NCBI GenBank assembly: GCA_963678705.1
Contig: OY783220.1
Coordinates: forward strand, 7,771,001-7,835,000
Origin: Panorpa germanica
Lineage: Eukaryota; Arthropoda; Insecta; Mecoptera; Panorpidae
Direction: 5' to 3'
Length of the DNA stretch: 64,000 nt
The translations under genes and the position numbers were made by a program. Under the pieces are notes generated by a model, which was given only the letters and a program-made list of their open reading frames with translations, searched no databases and was not told the DNA's origin. This document shows positions 33,365 to 46,862 of this stretch, one piece after another (positions within the stretch are counted from its first letter, which is position 1; every line of letters starts with the position of its first letter).

Positions 33365-34123
33365 TACAAACTTTGTAGGTAATAATCAGCAAAACAATAT
33401 TTAAACGTTTTACTAGATTGGGTAATTGCTAATTGCTTTTTCTAATTTTTAACTAAGTTAATTTAAAACAAGTATCTTAATCAACGTTGAAATAAACTGC
33501 TCTACCTTCATTAGACATCTCTGAATTAAATATAAAACACGCTGAGCGCGTAAGTAGACAGGGGTGGTGGCGTTGGGGGCTCTGCTCTGATAACGGCTCT
33601 AACTTCATTTCTTTGAAACTTTACTGCATTAACTTCAAACTTTTATCTAAAATACTTTTGGTTTTGTTTTTAGCAGTACATTTATTATAGATATTATAAA
33701 AAGAAAATGAACTATGATTAAATTATTGTTAGTTTTACATGGAGTTTTAAAACTTTTAATTAATATTCTTAATGACTTCTTCATTGGCTGATGAGCTCGT
33801 TATATTTTCATTTTAACAACAAGCTGAATATTAAGGGGGAGAGAGAGAGAATTCATTTTTGAAGCAGTGGTACAAAAAATTGGTATAACAAATTACCAAA
33901 TTACATACTTAATTTTAAGTAATATTTAATGTAGAACCTCGCTGCGTTTTATTATTTACTAACGATGCATACGCACCAACTAAATTAACTAAACTTAAAT
34001 TAAAACACAAATGTGAAAAGGAAGTCTTAAACGAAATCCTGAAATCTAGATTACAACATTAAATGATATTTAGTGAATTAAATATCAAAACAGTGAGTGG
34101 GAATGAGGCTTTAAGGTGGAAAC

Positions 34124-37100
34124 CTTAAATTAAAACTAACAACACTAAGTGGGAATGGGGCTTTACCAAAATGGTTCTTTATTTTGTAAATGTAACAAAA
34201 TATTAAAGTTACCGGAGGTTATAATAATTGATTATACCTGGTAATGAGAATTAAATTATATTTCTTTCGGGGTATTTGTTAAAGATTAGGTTAAATTTGT
34301 TGTCTAAAACATCGTACATAAAGCAGTAATAAACTTTACCATAAGTATTTTGTGGTTTCTTGTAACGCGGATTTCGATGTTTCGCGATATTCTCCGCGTA
34401 GAACGAGGTTTACGTGTTAATGTAACACAAAACATTGTATAAATCCTTCGTTGGTAACGACCGTTACACCAGCACACACAGAGTTCTAACGTTAACGAAC
34501 GTAACCGTTCTCACGCTGTGATTGTCGAGTAGTGTCCTGGAGTAATAATACGTGTACACGATTCCTGACATACAACCTGCAGGGACCCTGAACGAGTTGA
34601 ATGTTTGTATGAGTGTGTATATATATATACATGAGAGGGGGGGGGGGGAGATGTAAGAGTGTTATCCACCTTCATATCTCCAACACGGAACTATTTACCT
34701 CGTGAGTTCTAAACACATTCGTATTATATCGATTTGTATTATTTTTTACAGGCACATTTTGCTTATGAACTAGTTATTGCTTGACTAGAACACCCCTTTC
34801 CCTTACACCCCTCCGTTACCCTTTACCCTATTAGTCATTCATTACTTCAATGACCCTGGTGTAAACTAACAACCCCATTAAAATATTATATTGTGTTTAA
34901 CAAAACGGGTACAATGGGAAAACAAATCTTTGGAGACTTGTTAGAAACTAATTCATTTACTATATTTTTTAAATAACGATTAGTTTTGAAAAGCCTTTTG
35001 TTTCAATTAGTTATTATTAGTTATTATTTTAGTTTAATGTTTTACCCTTTTGGCATTAGACGAATGTTATGTGTCTAACGTTAATGTTGGAAGAAATTCG
35101 GACTGTTGTCAGTCTTTTGACCCGCGTGAAAAGGGATTTTTATTCCCCCACCACACACTTGATCCACATGTCATGCACAGCTGTACGAATCGTCTAACAA
35201 AGGAAGGTTTTATACTTGAAAGTTTTTGTTAAACAGTGTCAGTGTCAATATTATCAACAAATTAATAAAATAAATAAATCATTCGTTCCACCGTATAGGA
35301 GGAAACTTGTCATGTCAATCTTCCAATATTTAACTCACAGGTTGAAGGCAACAATTTGGATCACACGTTCACTGCATCGTTTGGAGCGGGCTTAAAAATA
35401 TAACGAAATATTCGGTCTTTCAGCGATGTATTGGAATATGTCGACATTCTCCAATTTCTGTCTTTCATGGTAACACATAAATCAAGTAATACAGACGCTA
35501 TAAATCTTCGCTAAAACAAGTATAATAATTAAAATATAAATTTTACGTAAATGACGTCGTTTAGAAACTACGCTTGCGGTATATACCTGTACTATGACTC
35601 TCCATAACTAAAATGTGTTATTATTTTTATAAGTACAGTATATTACCAACTAAACGAAACAAAACTCTAAGTAAAGTGAAGTATTGATTACTACAATAAA
35701 CATTTGCGTCGTATATTTTTCTACCCACAAATTAAAACCGCTATTTATATGATTATATTTATATATCGAGAATTATTAAATGGCGTGTTTACGAAGTAAC
35801 AAGCTCTTTCCTTGAATAGTAAATATCATACCAACCATGTTATAAAACACTTTGGAAAACATTTGAGTGTACTTAGTCCCGTCAAATAAGTAAAAAGGGT
35901 AAATCTCGGAATAATTGTAACGGAGCTGAAAATTGGTATAGACCTTTGGTTTGATGTTCTCAATACTTTTTAAAAAGTCTCGTATGATCACGTGACCGCG
36001 AGCTAAGATATTTGAGGTCAAAGATTACATAAATATGTTTTTTTTAATATTTTGTTTCTTATGCGTCATATGTTATTAGACGTTATTACGTTAAACGTGA
36101 CGTTAAACTTATATGTCATAAAATTCTCTACAAATTTTTTTTTATGTATTTTTTCCTGTGATCAACTGCTCCAGAGATATAGCGCGCATTCGCATATAGG
36201 ATATATCAGTAGAGAGACAGTGCAGGTTAACACTGCACTTTCTGATAGAAATATGAAATTTGGTACAGTGAAAGTGTAATGTGTAGATAATGTTAGATGT
36301 GAATCTCTTTAAATCTTCATCCCTGTTTACTAGATAATTCAAAATGGACGCCACCACGGTCGTATAAATGCGATATCTAAGGAACCGTTTAACATATTTT
36401 AATTATTCTTACGGTAAATTAAAGCAGATTAAATTATACAAAATTTAAATAAGCTAACATTTTTTTAGAAAACTAATTGTTTAAAAGTTAAGAGCGATTT
36501 TGTAAATATAAAAATGTTGTACCTTTTCTACTCTCCGAATTATATCTCGGGATCGGTTGATCACATAAATAAATGCGTAGGATTCAATAGGAATTTTTAT
36601 GAACTTTGACATTGAATATCTTGAATCGCAGACAAGTGATTATATAAAAAAAATTTAGCCACTTTTCAGAACATTAAAATAAAGATTTATGTTATTGTTA
36701 TTTATATATTTAACATATGTACCGTTAGACATTGTATTCATGTCCCTTATCGTTCCTATTCCTTCACTTACTCCTAATTCCGTTTTATTTCCTTCTTATT
36801 CCTTTCCTTACTCTTAATGTGCTCTAATGTTTCTACTTCCTTGGCACACATCCTACATAATTTCTCTCTAAAGGTATAAAAATAAAAAATAAAAATCTAT
36901 GTTAATTTTTATTTCGGGGTTAAATGCTTATTTGACTGGGCTAACAAGGCAGCTCGTATTTTATATAGTTAGAAAAACAATGTAGATGTGGAATTGCGGA
37001 ACGTGACCATGATCCCTTGTTTCTTGAACACATAACTTACAACCCCTAAGGGTATTAGCATACTTATTAAAACAATAGTAGAAGCGAATCAAATCCTCTT

Positions 37101-37589
37101 AGACCTGGACCCGCAGCAGGAGTCGAAGGCCATGAGACCGACGGTATGTGGGTGCTTTTGAAAGCGAAAGTAGAATTATTGAGTCACTGGCATTCAGAAA
37201 TTCGAAAGTAAATAAAGCTCCGATAAATGTGTCTTTATTTATCGTGTTTTCTTTTCTTGATTTAGTCCTTAATTCTTTTTACACCGTTAAACGGCGAATC
37301 AAACTATTTCGCATTATTTATAAGACAATTTATGAAAATATATTAATGTGTAAACGAATAATGTATAATATAAAATTTAACTATGACTCAATTTTCTTGA
37401 CAGTTCTTTTAAGTAGTTATATACAATTATTAGGCACAAAAAAGCAATTTTTTAAGACTTTTTCCTGAGAAGACTTTTAAATGTATTAATGTAAAAATTT
37501 GTGCACATATTATGGTAACTTTTAACTGTATTTTAACATTTTTGTATTTGTAAAAATAATAATTTTGAAGCATCTATAGATTATCTCTT
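34124..37589. other. Non-coding stretch with a LINE relic
   Basis: No supported gene. A G12 run follows TA repeats at about 34640-34651. At about 36975-37045 a decayed frame reads RCGIAERDHDPLFLE, like the Cys-His end of a non-LTR ORF2, followed by stops; the clade cannot be named. The 60-codon frame at 35050-35232 has no domain. Confidence 0.4.
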
Positions 37590-38100
37590 AGAGCTCCTCT
37601 CAAAAAAGGCAACTTACGGTGATTACGATATCTCTGGACTGGATCTTCGAAAATGAAAAAACCAAACGGATTTTGTTAAAGTAATGTATAACCTAGTAAT
37701 TTATCGAAGGAATACGCTAAATAATTTTGTTTGACAAAATAACTGCTTCTCAAAAGAAGAAATTGATTTTAGACCAAAATTTTGGCCTTAAATTGGTTAT
37801 AAAAAGAAAAATATTTATCGATGAGAAAAAGTCTTTGATTAATTACTAAAAAATATACTTAAGAAGCTTGTGTTAAAATTTGAGACTGATCGGTTTAGCC
37901 GTTTTTGAGAAATCTTGGTGATTTGGTCAGAAAAACGCATTTAAAGTTTCAAATGCACTTTACATAGAGTAAAACATTTTTTTTTTCAACTAAAATAACT
38001 TCGAAAATAATCGCCGGATTGACTTGAAGTTTTCTGTGTGTGTACTTAAATATATGTACATTACGAAAATGAAATATGAATAAAGAATGATATAATGCAA
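37590..38100 (+). repeat. Possible distant relative of family B
   Basis: Order and wording resemble family B without close identity: ATCTCTGGACTGGATCTTCG, GACTGATCGGTTTAGCCG, AAGTTTCAAATGCACTTT, GATTGACTTGAAGTTTTCTG, then a GTACATTA end. Inferred relationship; needs alignment. Confidence 0.35.
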
Positions 38101-40869
38101 TATTATATTACAATAATTACAAAGAAATGATTTATAAATACAGTATTCTGAATCATGATCGCAAAACTGACATAATCAAACTGAATATAAAATCTAAAAA
38201 ACTTTCATTTAATTTTCAACTTTTACATTTGTTTTTGATTTATGCCCCGTCTGTGGTAAACCCAAGGGTGATTATATTACACTCTTTCTAAAACAACAAA
38301 GATGAGGGCTCGCGTACGAACTGAGGGTGAGAGGGGGCGCTGAAATAGGAGTACTTAATATAAGACAAACGCTTGCATAAATCATCTCAACCGCCCTTGC
38401 TTCGGCCCTACACAATATTGAATTCAATATTAAGAACTTTAATATTAATATTTAAATCAAGAAAATGTTTTTAAAATGAAATATGACATAAAAACAGTAA
38501 AGTTATTTAACACACGGCGAAGTTGTTGACAAGATAGGGTGGTGTCTGAAATCGTTAAGTAGTTATGAGTACATAAGACATTATGTCATTTCCTTTTTAT
38601 TCAGTACGTCTTCTTAGTTTCGTTTCAAATACAAATAGTAGAATCTTTTTAATTAAAAAATGTTCCCACCATTTAAAACAAAACAATCCAATCAATTAAC
38701 ATAATGTTTTTGTGTTTGAACAAGAACGATAAATTCCGAACAAACAAACGAACGAAATTCGAATTAATTTTACTTTCCTGAAACCTATTTCTGTAAATAA
38801 TTGATTAGGGGTGGAATAGAAAAAAAGAAGTTTTTCTTTTAAAAGGAGCGAACTTTTTATCTACTTGTAATACAGTAAATTACCCCGGTCAACACACCCT
38901 TGACCCACAAATGAAAGAACGAGCTTGGAATAGAATTTTCATCTAACAAGTTATTGCCCTCTGACATTTTTCTTTTGGTTTTCTTACTGTTTTCTATAGA
39001 TGTTCGTACTACTGTCGTACCTCTATATGACAGCTGACAATTGTGAGAAATGGCGGAGATAATCTACGGAGCACGCAAACTTTATTGACATTGACACTGT
39101 ATACTTGTGTGTGTGTGTGTGTGTGTGTATAGAGTATATATATTTGTATACAGTGAGGTTGGTAGTTGTATCAAATGCCAAAACATATTAATTTAAAAAA
39201 AATACATTAAAAATATCGTTTTTATAAAATAGCACTTATCCGCCAAAGACACTTACATGTATTTTAAATTTGTCTTGCATAACAAAAGTAACCTGTTACG
39301 TAAACAATATTATCTAAAATAAGCCGTTTATGTTTTTGCTTTTAAAATAAAAATCTACATTTTTGCCTATTAACTATGGCTTCACACGAGACGAGATAAG
39401 GCGAGAGTTTCAAAAAACTCGTTTGTTTAAAAAAAAATAGGTATCGTTTGTCTCGTCTCGTCACATCTCGTTATTGTGAGAACTTACTCCAAAGACAGTC
39501 CTAAACAAAGTTGTTCATTATATTATTTAGGCTAATTATTTTTTATATTCTAAATTCTTCACACACTAAGCAATCTCTTTTTTCTTACCATTAATTGTAC
39601 CAAATTTAAAATAAAATTTAAACTTTGAAGAATTTTTTTTATACACAGTTGACCAACTGGTTCAATTTCACTTAATGCATCATCACTTTCATCTAATCTC
39701 GGCCTTTTTCTCAGGTTGGCACTACTAACAGCTACGCTCAACGACATTTTTGCGGCAACTAAAGAATAAAATATCTTCAAACAATCGCATTGTAAATAAT
39801 TTATATTCACATTTATTATCCCTTAAAACATTTGTTTCCGTTCAGCTACAAAATGTAAAAGACAAAATTATAAAATAAAATATTTAACAGATGTTTGTTT
39901 ACCAGATTTTATATTTCGTAAATGTATGACCTAACCTTTTTTGTAATATTTATTCTTTTTTATTTTTCTAACAATTTTTTTTTTAAATAATGTCAACGAG
40001 ACCAGAAACGAGTCTCAGTACCGTCTCAATAGTTTTCAGAAATATCTCGTCGAAAATTCTCGTGCTCTCTTTTGTATTTTTGTACATTCTAAATGTAATG
40101 AGATATTTATTAGACAGTGAACAAAAACTGCTAAATAAATAGACAGCTGTTGGTAAAGGATTAGCATCAGAAGTGGGAAATCGTAGTAAACAACTCATAC
40201 TCGTATATTGATCTGAACTCTTAAAATTCACTTTTGACAGTTACCAAATAGTTAATAACTAGGTCATGACCTTTGTATTATTATTTTGGCAACAATGACC
40301 GTCCGTACCACTTGTTACATGGATTTTAGGGCAACTGGCCAACAAGAGAGTCAACATTCGGCACTCAACACGTGACTATTCATGTGAGGAAAGTAAAGTG
40401 ACAGATCATGACAAGGACCGTGATAGGGACCTTTAAAGAAAGAAAGTAAAAGTAGCAAAGTTCAAGACATACTTTAAGAAGTGTTCTTAAGTCTTTAGGA
40501 AACAAAGTTTATGGAAACAAAGATTCTAGGGAAATAATAACAAAGAAAAATCTTTCTTGTACTAAGAAATATAAGTTATAGTTGTAAAAACTCAGACTTG
40601 TAGTGAGAATACATTTTTAACAAAAGCTAAAAATTAAGAGTAAACATTGTTTTTGAAAATAAATTTCTGTGAATTATAACTGAATAAGGGCTCTCTCACT
40701 CTGCAACCATTTTCTCCCGATTTACGATTTTTTCAGTAGGATGTCATCACATTAGCACACTTTATCATGAGAGGAAGGTCCTGTTTTAATCTTTATTAAT
40801 ACGCCTCTGACGATAGAGTGAGCATTGATGCTTGTCTTCTATATTTTCTAGGTTTAATTATTATTAAGT
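38101..40869. other. Non-coding, with a small inverted-repeat element and GT repeat
   Basis: A (GT)n run lies at about 39109-39128. At 39378-39485 GGCTTCACACGAGACGAGAT and the segment GTCTCGTCTCGTCACATCTC form imperfect inverted arms, a possible tiny MITE. Minus-strand frames at 39559-39810 (with KRPRLDESDD) and 39983-40231 have no recognisable domain. Confidence 0.4.
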
Positions 40870-41030
40870 AAAATTGATTATGTACATACATAATCATAAA
40901 CTTATTAAACACTGGTATAGTTCACATATTTTAGACCACGACACCACAAAAACTGCCAATAAGTAGGAGATTGTTGGTGATTGAAATCAGGACCGAAAAT
41001 AGGTCGATGTTAAATAAATTAAATAAAAAG
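40870..41030 (-). repeat. MITE family D, partial copy 4
   Basis: Matches the centre and right arm of family D (ATAATCATAAACTTATTAAA, TAGTTCACATATTTTAGACC, CGATGTTAAATAAATTAAAT). As at 9765, a family D copy directly abuts a family E element. Confidence 0.55.
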
Positions 41031-41041
41031 AAATAAAAAAA

Positions 41042-41534
41042 CACAGTAAAAAATTTTGTAAAGTGTCCTGTTTTGTGACGTTTCTATCACTATTTCACTT
41101 CAATTATAGTTCGCATCAACTTTTCACCATTTCCCAGTAAACATTTGGTGAAATAGAATGGCTAGGTGAAGTTCTAGTCACTCGTACATTTCATTTGTTG
41201 GAGCAACACACAGAAAATCAATATTAGTTCAAATTGATTCCCTACCTGTCACAGGAGTCACTTTTATTCAACAGTGAGCCGTCTGTAGCTCATAAAAGAG
41301 ACATTCCCTATGAACTACTGAATAGAAAACAAACGCGTTCATGACAAAAAGCTCATGAAAAGTAATAGAAATGAAATTGAATTTACTCAAAATGTTTACT
41401 GGGTTGTAGCCGATAAAATAGACATTTCTATCAACGACTGTGAGAAACTAAGCTGTAAATGAACTCTTTCATGACAAAAAAATCATACGCATCTCCAATA
41501 TGATGGCAAAGTAATTCCAAAATGTTTACTGGGG
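41042..41534. mobile_element. MITE family E, outer copy 2 carrying a nested family E insertion
   Basis: Outer termini (CAGTAAAAAATTTTG at the left, CCAAAATGTTTACTGGGG at the right) and interior blocks match 9881-10138. Its middle is interrupted by 41133-41403. Confidence 0.65.
41133..41403. mobile_element. MITE family E, inner copy 3
   Basis: Begins CCCAGTAAACATTTGGTG and ends CTCAAAATGTTTACTGGG, inverted termini enclosing 271 bp. Its interior differs from copy 1 apart from the ends and a region around CGTCTGTAGCTCATAAAAGA and CGTTCATGACAAAAA. It interrupts the outer copy between TTCGCATCAACTTTT and GTAGCCGATAAA. Confidence 0.7.
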
Positions 41535-42701
41535 AGGATGTATAAGAATAAATTAGAAATGTTCCTTTAGATTGTTTGACCATTTAGTAAAAAATATATA
41601 GAGTTGATTTAGTTAAAATTTATTGAATTAGAGGCCTAAAAGAGTACGTAGTACTCCTCTGCTTGTCCCTTTACCTTCGGAGAGACCCTTCTTAGCAGCG
41701 ATTTTGAATATTCCATTTTTTAACATTATTGCAGTTTTTTACGTGAAAACTTCGACTGGTATAAAAAGTACGTTACATATTTTGTGTTTATTTATTTGTA
41801 ATCCGCGAAACAATAAAATCGAAATAAATATCCAATATGTTCATTTGAAAAGTGGTGCCATCTATGAATAAAATCCAGTATTGAAAGGTGAAACAAGTTG
41901 TAACTTCACCATTTGTTGACACTATGCAAAATAACACATAAAATTGTGTACAATGTAATGGATTAACTGGACTGAGTGATGTAATCCAGTAACCTGTGTA
42001 AATTCAGGATGATATAAAATGCAAAGCCTTCACAATACATAGCACAGGATCTTGTTCATGAAAAAAAAATCCAATTAAAAGTGTAGTAGATGTTAAAGTG
42101 TTTTAATGATGGTTATAAAGTAACACATGGATGGTTATTAATAATTTTATTTATCCTTTTGAAAAGAATAAAATACGTTATGTTTTACCTAGAATCACAA
42201 AACTTTATCTCTCGAATAAACTCTAGATTAAATAAACTATAAATATCCTATTTCTCGACGTTAAAAAGTTTTATTAGAGGTAGTCCTCGACTTCCGACCA
42301 GGTGGGTTTTTATACATAGTTTCTATACACTGTGTGTAGTAAATCATAATTGATTTTTCCTCCACTCCTAGAGGTATGCGATGCCAGTCTATTATAGACC
42401 CTAAACATGCAAATTTTGTGCAGAAATAGGATCTGCATATGTACGAAGAAGCTGGAACTTAAGGTAATCATCCTAAACTAATATGATCACTTAATTGCGT
42501 TCGTTCGAAAGGGATAAGAAGTATATAAAAGTCAACCGAACACTGTTCACCGTTGGCACGAGTGGTGCAATGTCCACGGAAAATACCCTCATACGCATAC
42601 CACCACGATCACAATCTAACGGGTGGCTAACAATCACCCATCCAAATTGTGACCTTGGAAAGTGCCAGAAAAAGAAAAATTTGAAACAATTGCCTAAAAG
42701 G
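41535..42701. other. Non-coding stretch
   Basis: No gene is supported. The frame at 42495-42827 runs into the adjacent family A element and is not conserved in other copies. Confidence 0.4.
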
Positions 42702-43382
42702 TACAATAGGCTTGTGTCCTATGTCTTAATTTCTATAAAACTGTATTATATATTGATAAAGTTGGTTACTAGAACCTCAAATGTCCAATTATTTTTTAAT
42801 AACTCCTTATATGTTACGAGATATTAACAATTAAAAAGTCATTTTTTCTCTTTAATTATTAAAGGGATTCTTGGTCGGACAACATTTTAACTGCATGTGA
42901 CATCGCTGCCGCTAGTTGCTATCTCTTTTATACAAAAGAGAGTAAAAGAGATAGCATATTCAAGATAGAACTTTGGCAAGTTTACAGGTTACCAACCTTA
43001 CAGCTTCATAAACTTCTGCTATATGTTATAGCTATTTCAAGGAACAATAAATTTTCAATATTATATCTGCCTTAACAGGATTAAATAAAATAAAAACTTA
43101 TTATTCTTTGGCTTGACTTGATTATTTCAACTACCAACGGCTAAAAAACATTACCACAGACCTACTCAACAAATAACTGACGTTAAAATGCATTTCACGT
43201 CATACAAATATGGCCGACCATCTAAAGGCGCTAAAACTACAATACAAATTTTTAAATGCTATATCTCCGTCAACATTTAGATATTTAATAAAATAGACAC
43301 GCCAATACACATTTATTAACATCAATTTCAATCAACAATTGAAAAATCGACCACTAAAAAATGAGGACACAAGCCCATTGTA
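42702..43382 (+). mobile_element. MITE family A, copy 2 (best-preserved ends)
   Basis: Begins TACAATAGGCTTGTGTCCT and ends GGACACAAGCCCATTGTA, giving terminal inverted repeats of about 18 bp; TA at the very ends may be the target duplication. It carries the hairpin with arms GCTATCTCTTTTA and TAAAAGAGATAGC at about 42917-42955. No coding capacity. Confidence 0.8.
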
Positions 43383-45223
43383 AGTGCATTTAACCTAACT
43401 TTTTTTAGGTTATGTTATAGCGAGAAATAAGGCTGAGAAAATAGTGAGATAAAAATACATTTATATTCAAATTCCATATTCATATAAGTCATATTACCTT
43501 CATTTTATGTGTTAAAGTTTTGTTTGACAACATTAGACAAGATTAGAGCTAAACATTAAAATTTATATCTATTTAAATGGCTTCCACCAGCTACGAGTAT
43601 ATTACCGGAAAGAAATTTGAACTTATTTCAACAGACAAGTAAAGAATGCGCTAGATGGATTTATATTGGTATTAATCATAAAATATTTTATGATTTTAGA
43701 CATATTGTGTTCACGAAGAAACTATTACACCATAAAATGTAATTTATAGTAAAAAGTGAGGTTATGTGTTGGTTGGTTATATCACTACGTAGCAAACTGT
43801 TTGTAGACCCGACAAAGCTGATTGTAGCGCGATGAGTAATGAGTTTATTATAATTATATACATTAATTCATATGTGTAAAGAGGTTTCACCACCCTTAGA
43901 ATATGCTTGTCATTTTGTATTCATCCCTTGGAGGGAGATAATGATCATGTTGTGTATCATCTAATTTTAAAGGTATGCTAAGTAACTAACTAAATTCCTT
44001 GACGTATTATATTACAAAGTAGATATTTAGTACAGTCCCGGATTGATTCATCATTGAGTTCTACACGAAAAGCATATACACCCTCCTCCCCTTATAAACA
44101 TACACAAAAACAAAAAAATTCTTTTTAATATTTTGAATTGTATCTACTTACAATTCCTCGATCAGAATGAATTGTATACAGTCACAATTGATTCGGCGAA
44201 ACCAATATTATCCAGTCACAAATGTTCCGATTTGATACAATTCCGGGTCCTACTTGCCTATTGGTTAATGTGGGCCTGGTTTAGTACTGCCCTGAAAGAA
44301 ATTTCAATAGATTAATTATACCATAATTTATAACTGCAGTGGTCATGAATAGATCATTCATGTTGTCGGGATATAAAGCTTAGTTAAAGTAAAGTTAAAG
44401 TTAAAGCAGAACATTATTAGGGGTGATAAAAGGCTACAAAGCCGGAGAAATTAAATATATAAAGAAAAAACATAATACAGGAGCAGAGTGCTTTTGCCTT
44501 ACATTGTGTCCGGTAGTTCTAATTTTTAAATATGTTTTTAAGTTTTGGGTTTTAAAGAAAATTTCAATGTCTTACCATAGTCAGACATACACGAGCACCG
44601 CCATCTTGATAAAATGGTGGTATCTACACCATATCTCCTAACCAGTGAATCCTATGATAACAATTGTTACCAGTGTTGCCAATCGTACCATAATTTTGAC
44701 GTTTGTACAATTTATTACTATATTATAAATGAGATGGCGCTGCCGTCTTAAATGCGACTATATATTTTATGATTCATGCCCGCACTCTCCTCACATGTCA
44801 TTTAACGGTTAAAATTTTACTTAATTACTTAAAAACTTACTTAATTTTAAAATAAAAATTGTGTAGCATTTGAGCCATCAGATGAACAATGCAGTAGGAT
44901 GAATATCTGCAATCTGGATCACAAAAGTTTGACAGACAATATTCCAAACCAATCCCAAACCAATTCAGACGACAATGATGAAGTTTCTTTGCCAAATATT
45001 TAGTAATTATAATTTTTAAATATAAAAGTATTTGTAAAGCGCTACCAATTTATATTCATAGCGAAGAGTGGCGAATTATAAGTTAAAACTATAACATTTT
45101 TGTACCGTTTTTTGGAAAAACATCAGAAGTTACCAGTTAAATAGTTACAAAATGTAATCAAAACAACAAAGAATTCAGATCCCGTGTATTAATTTTCATA
45201 ACATACTATTGAAGCAACTATTG
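43383..45223. other. Non-coding stretch
   Basis: No supported gene. Short frames at 44133-44315 and 44423-44641 lack domains. Confidence 0.4.
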
Positions 45224-45831
45224 CAATGGGCTATATATTGATAAAGTGGGTTACTAGAACCTCAAATGTTTAATTATTTGTTAATAACTCCTTATATGTT
45301 AAGAGATATTAACAATTAAAAAAAATCATTTTGCCTCTTTAATTATTAAAGGGATTCAACGTTGTACACATTCCAAATGCATGTGACATTACAATTCTTG
45401 TGTACGGTTACCAACCTTACAGCTCATAAATCTCTGTTATATGTATTTATATATCAAAATATCAAATATTATTTACAACTATTTCAAGGAACAATCAAAT
45501 TCCAATATTATGTCTGCCTTAGCAGGGTTAAATAAAATAAAAACTTATTATTCTTTGACTTGACTTGATTATTTCGACTACCAACAGCTACAAAACATTA
45601 CCACAGCACTGACCTACTCAACAAATAACTGACGTTAAAATGCATTTCACGTCATACAAATATGGTCGACCATTTCTAGCGCAAAAACTACAATTCAAAC
45701 TTTTAATTGCTATATCTCCGTCAACATTTAGATATTTAATAAAATAGACACGCCAATACACATTTATTAACATCAATTTCAATCAACAATTGAAAAATCG
45801 ACCACTAAAAAATGAGGACACAAGACCATTG
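45224..45831 (+). mobile_element. MITE family A, copy 3
   Basis: Starts CAATGGGCT but lacks about 30 bp of the usual left end, ends GAGGACACAAGACCATTG, and is otherwise co-linear with copy 2. It lacks the GCTATCTC hairpin. Confidence 0.75.
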
Positions 45832-46382
45832 GATTAATTTGAATATATTTGCAATTACTTCAGAACATCCACCATTGCCAGCAGCGCTACTTCTAGAGTT
45901 TTATAGTGTCTTTTAATATACACTAGATGTCTCTTTACTTATTAGTATACTCGTATATGACCTATTTTTAAACATAACCTTACTTTTCCAATGGTATAGC
46001 ACACTATATTAACTTCCTTTTAACACAAAGACAATAAAATGATTATCATATTACTAGTTATAAAATCTTTATGTTATTTTATAGCTAAGCGTCATTATTT
46101 TTATGAAATAATTATCCAAAGCGCTATTACTGTAACATTACATTATTATATACGATTTAAAAGTTAGTTTTTCACTACTACCATTACTTTTTAATGCTCG
46201 CAGTTCATTAGAGATTTAACTAAACTAAATTATGTTTTAAACTGCATTAATTTAAAGTTTTACCGCTGACATTATTGTAAAAGCGGTTTTAATTTTAGCT
46301 GCACATAAAAAATGACTATAATAATAATGTTACATTTTAAAAATCTACTGTTAAAATATTCTTATTTTTATTTTTAAACACC
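45832..46382. other. Non-coding stretch
   Basis: Nothing recognised. Confidence 0.4.
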
Positions 46383-46862
46383 AAAGCCTCATTCACACTC
46401 ACTGTTTTGATATTTAATTTACTGTTTTTATTTAATATTGTAATCTAGATTTCAGGTTCTCGTTTAAGCAATCCTTTTCACATTTGTGTTTTAATTTAAG
46501 TTTAGTTAATTTAGTTGGTGCGTATGCATCGTTAGTAATGTGAATTTTGACAGTTTGACAAAATTGTATGTGAAATAATTAAAATTACTATTTTTAATAA
46601 CAATTAGTAATAGACTTCTTTTAAATATAAATCCTACTGCATTTTGACAGATTGTTACATTTTGGAAGTTATAATATAATACAGTTTTTCTTAATTTAAT
46701 ATTTTTAATTTAAAACATTGGACCTTGTAGGGTCCAAAAAAAAAAAAAAATTAATTAAATTAAAAATGGTACTGTAAATGACTACGCGTATTGCCATATG
46801 CTGAACAAATTAAAAACAAAATACGAAATTAAATTAAAGCAGTGAGTGGGAATGATACTTAA
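46383..46862 (-). mobile_element. MITE family C, copy 4
   Basis: Bounded by AAAGCCTCATTCACACTCAC and GTGAGTGGGAATGATACTTA, the clearest family C inverted termini in the window. An A-rich run of about 15 lies at 46738-46752. No coding capacity. Confidence 0.8.

Larger units (their letters stand above)
32341..34123 (+). repeat. MITE family C, copy 3, split by a 1.26-kb insertion
   Basis: The left part (32341 to about 32687) and right part (about 33950-34123) together match the order of 57991-58440; the break falls just before the ACTAACGATGCATACGCACC block. The inserted DNA contains the mariner derivative (32796-33364). A further terminal fragment ending TAAGTGGGAATGGGGCTTTA follows at about 34140-34165. 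Confidence 0.65.

Noticed and set aside
36770-36900. Pyrimidine-rich tract of repeated TTCCT-type words
   Set aside because: Low-complexity composition without a splice border or repeat period.
38950-39060. Strong acceptor-like tract TTTCTTACTGTTTTCTATAG followed by a short open frame
   Set aside because: In the phase left by the upstream host exon a stop occurs before any donor, so it was not called an exon.
39559-39810. Minus-strand frame with KRPRLDESDD, possible nuclear-localisation-like stretch
   Set aside because: No recognisable domain or neighbour; could be a transposase N-terminus but unsupported.
42495-42827. 110-codon plus-strand frame
   Set aside because: Its second half is translated family A MITE sequence and the first half has no domain.
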